NCBI RefSeq assembly: GCF_910592395.1
Contig: NC_088311.1
Location: forward strand, 22,416,646 to 22,480,645
Direction of reading: 5' to 3'
DNA length: 64,000 nucleotides
Origin: Lineus longissimus
Taxonomy: Eukaryota > Nemertea > Pilidiophora > Heteronemertea > Lineidae
The position numbers and the translations under genes were made by a program. Shown here piece after piece: positions 61,001 to 64,000 of the stretch; the first letter of the stretch is position 1; the number at the start of each line of letters is the position of its first letter. Under the pieces are notes generated by a model. That model was not told the origin of the DNA, did not search any database, and saw only the letters and a list, made by a program, of their open reading frames with translations.

Positions 61001-64000
61001 CTGAAAAAGCGCCACCTCCCATTAAAACGAAAACTATCAGAAAATAAGAAAAAGTGATTAATTGGTCTATACAACCTAGCATTTAAATCAGAACTATCTG
61101 AAAAATGCCTATGCATAAATATCGGGTATTGACTATAAACACCGTACAATATAACCTGTTAAGTGGTAGCATTGTGCGGTATCGGCGACTAAGTGTCAGC
61201 TAGCTGATTTCAACACAGAAAACATTGAACCATCGGAAAAACAGTTTCATTGAGATGGAGCTATATGAGATGAGTCGCTCGGAGGTTGCTTGCTCCAGGG
61301 TGATTTTTTCAAGTGCAAATTCTTGTTGCGTTCGGTTTGAACATATGGAGCGATCTCATTGGCTAATGGCGGCAATGCAGAAATCACACGTGCATTGGAA
61401 TGTGCGGTGTACATGAAATACACTGACGTATCATGTAATTGAGGAATATCAGGCCCTTCAATTGAGGTTATTGTTTATTTACAATGTACATATGTACTTT
61501 AAAAGTCGATATCGACTACACAACTTTGTGATGTGGATCCAATTTAAAAAGAAAACTGCCGTAGTATTAAGCAACTTATGAAATAAAATACAACTGTAGG
61601 CGTATATATTTTGCGTAAACACATCATAAATTCGATTTAATCACATTATATTATAGTATAGCCCAATGAAGTATTGGGAAATTTAGTTATATATTTGCAT
61701 TATCGCGGTGTAAATGGTTGCCATACAGCTGACCAGTCAACAGGGTCGTTTTCTGTATGCATGTACATTAAGCATGCACATTATACATAGATGACTAGAG
61801 CGATAGCAGCCTGAAAAATGCCAATCATTGCAAATTGTCGTTTGTGAAATCATTGAAAGGCATCTAGTAGTCATTACTACACAAAGGGCACATTTTGACC
61901 ACAGAATGGAGAGGCACCTGGGCGGAGTTTCGAGAGATGCCGAGATATGGTGTGACCACTTTTAGTTGTTTGAGTCACGGAAAGTAAACATTCGAGAACA
62001 AGTTACAAGTGGGTCACTCAATGCCAAAGCGACAATGTTGTATTAGCTACACAAAAGTACACTTGAGAAACAAACGGGGACGATACTCAAATTATCATCT
62101 GCAAGACACCAAGATAATACACGGAAACTGATAATGTGTACAAAGTGAAACTGAATGTATCCTAATGATGTCCTATTGTTAAATGTGCCTTGTATGTCCT
62201 CCACCAGGCGTCGCTGTTTGTACTGTTGACTTGTCAAAAGTGTCCTATGATTATCTTCGACATCGAGAACAGGACACGGATCAGACGGTTATTTTTTTTA
62301 ATGGAGGATATACGATATCAGTGACTGACATTTAAAAATGTTATGAAAATCTGACACCAACCCAGGTATGCTGCCTGGACGCATAAGTCGCATGAATTGC
62401 CGAATACGACGGGCAAGCACATCGTCAACATTGTGGTTTCGCATTCTCTTGTGGAATTCAAAAGCAGGCAATTCCACAATTTCGCCATCACCACGAATAC
62501 TACATGCAGTGCGTGTATATCTTGTCCACTTTTCATGAAATGTCAGGTACGACTGGCAAGTACAAATGTACATCGTCATCACTGCGATAGTACAGTTTAA
62601 GTGAGGCCACCGCCCTTTACGCTTGGCCTGATCCCGATTACTCGCTCGCCGCAAACGGCAGACCACCTCAGCTGAGTAAACCTCAGCGTAAAGAAGAGCA
62701 GTGATCCACGATCTCTAGGGGAAGGTAACAACCTATAGCGCGACACCGAGGAGCAGTAGAAGCAGTGCGTAGTGGATTGTTAGCTATACAACGGGAAAGC
62801 AACCCAGCAGCACCAGGCAAGAGTCATAGAGAGTGTCTCCAAACGAATACAAATCTTACTCTTTATCGACAATTGCTGCAGGTTCTGCCGTAAAACAATG
62901 GCCTTAAAGAATAAGGAGTAGGTTTTGAATTCCTTTTTACTACTCGTTTAAACTACATGTAGTATTCAATCATCAGCACACGTGAACTACTGCAACTACT
63001 CTGCAGTTGTCTTCAACGAAAAGACAGACCAGTTGTTCTGAAGTGTTCTATTATAACGCATGAGCATGTGTGAGCATGTGAACGGAAAATTCGACCTCTT
63101 TTTCGACTCGAAATGCCACATTCGCTACCGCGGGTGTTATATTCACCTTGACTGTTTGATCAGGCAGTGATCAAACTCATTAATTCGATTAAATCGAAGA
63201 GTAAACAATCGGCAACACTTCGATATATTACGACGGGTAGGTACCTCACGGTTAGTTCACATACGCAGCTTGACTCTCGGCAGCAATCACGGAGGTCTCG
63301 GAGATGTACAAAATGTAACAGCAGCAGGCAGCGAAGCAAATGCAAGACATTTCATTTCAAAAGCCTCTGTGTAGTCTTGAATGAGATACATGTACGGCGT
63401 GTTATAGCACAGGAAGAAAGTTTTAAGTATGTTGTTTGAAAGACGTCACAGCGGCGAGCTTCACAATGTGAATTCTGTTCAACACTTTTATCAGAACGAG
63501 CCTTCAGATTCTGCGAAATTGCCAGATAGTTCTTCGTTATTACACTATCCACAAAAAAGGCCTACACAACTTTATGCACTGCAAACAGAAACAACATTCC
63601 CTATAGGAGTTCTATGCGGAAATCACCGATAGCGACAACCATATTCAAAGCTCGGTCATATCATCTATAAACTCTGAAATTCGACAGAGAAAAATTCATA
63701 TTTGCTCTGGAAATGATGACACTGGCATGACTAGTATTCTAAAACAAAACTTCCCTTGGGGCAGATGGTGACACACAGCCGCGTAGTTTGCGAATTTTGC
63801 TATTTGGACTTTGAACGAATTATTTTTTGTATGTAAACGCTTATTTTTTGTATGTAAGCGTTTTGTACAGAGCTCTTGGAAACGCAAGATTGTTTCTTAT
63901 TTTTACTATAAACATCCTTTATTGAAGAATATCTGCAATGTCTACAGGTTGAGAAGCTGAGCGTTGGTAAGAATATGAAGAATGGTATTGGGCTTGCACG
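58073..64000. other. Right flank, no gene recognised
   Basis: Mostly AT-rich sequence with short ORFs. The longest, 62298-62666 on the minus strand (122 codons), has a fairly balanced, charged composition between residues 45 and 105 but no family I recognise and no supporting neighbouring exon. TACATGTA palindromes occur near 60947, 62952 and 63388. Confidence 0.6.
63820..63861. repeat. 21-bp tandem duplication
   Basis: TTATTTTTTGTATGTAAACGC at 63820-63840 is directly followed by the same unit with one change (AAGCG for AACGC-type end) at 63841-63861. This is probably a recent replication-slippage duplication. Confidence 0.85.

Noticed and set aside
1-64000. CRISPR arrays, bacterial operons, intact transposons or viral genes
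   Set aside because: No regularly spaced direct repeats, no adjacent long ORFs, and no recognisable transposase or reverse transcriptase segments were seen.

Overview
The window looks like nuclear genomic DNA of an invertebrate bilaterian animal, probably marine. It is mostly AT-rich, non-coding sequence with GT-AG introns, simple repeats and decayed repeats, and it has no operons or dense prokaryote-like genes. The palindromes TACATGTA and TAGGCCTA recur far more often than chance allows, a bias I associate with genomes such as brachiopods, molluscs, lancelets, hemichordates and echinoderms. I cannot name the species.

One gene can be identified with confidence. It is a transcription factor AP-2 (TFAP2) gene on the minus strand, occupying roughly positions 43,970 down to 1,266 and running off the left edge. 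Reading 5' to 3' on the minus strand: a CpG-rich promoter with TATA and CCAAT elements (about 43,968-44,145); a 5' UTR with a 32-codon upstream ORF overlapping the main start; exon 1 (43,589-43,828, 80 codons); a 575-bp intron; exon 2 (42,549-43,013, 155 codons, transactivation domain with FQPPYFPPPY); about 41 kb of intron; and an exon corresponding to vertebrate exon 4 (1,266-1,467) that begins the conserved DNA-binding domain. This last exon is easily missed because the longest ORF across it (1,131-1,397 minus) is in another frame. Intron phases show that at least one short exon of length 3n+1 must lie hidden in the 41-kb interval. The remaining exons (rest of the basic region and the helix-span-helix dimerisation domain) must lie left of position 1.

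The large intron (1,468-42,548) and the upstream flank (44,170-64,000) hold no other gene I recognise. They contain decayed tandem repeats with periods near 140 bp (12.0-12.3 kb and 57.8-58.1 kb), several hairpins, microsatellites, and a few GC-richer islands with unusually long chance ORFs that are candidate cis-regulatory elements. The exon 4 acceptor has an odd upstream layout: a 56-nt pyrimidine tract (in the RNA) followed by an 8-bp stem-loop before the AG.

I found no evidence for an undescribed multi-gene system. The main value is the AP-2 gene model and the regulatory features around it.
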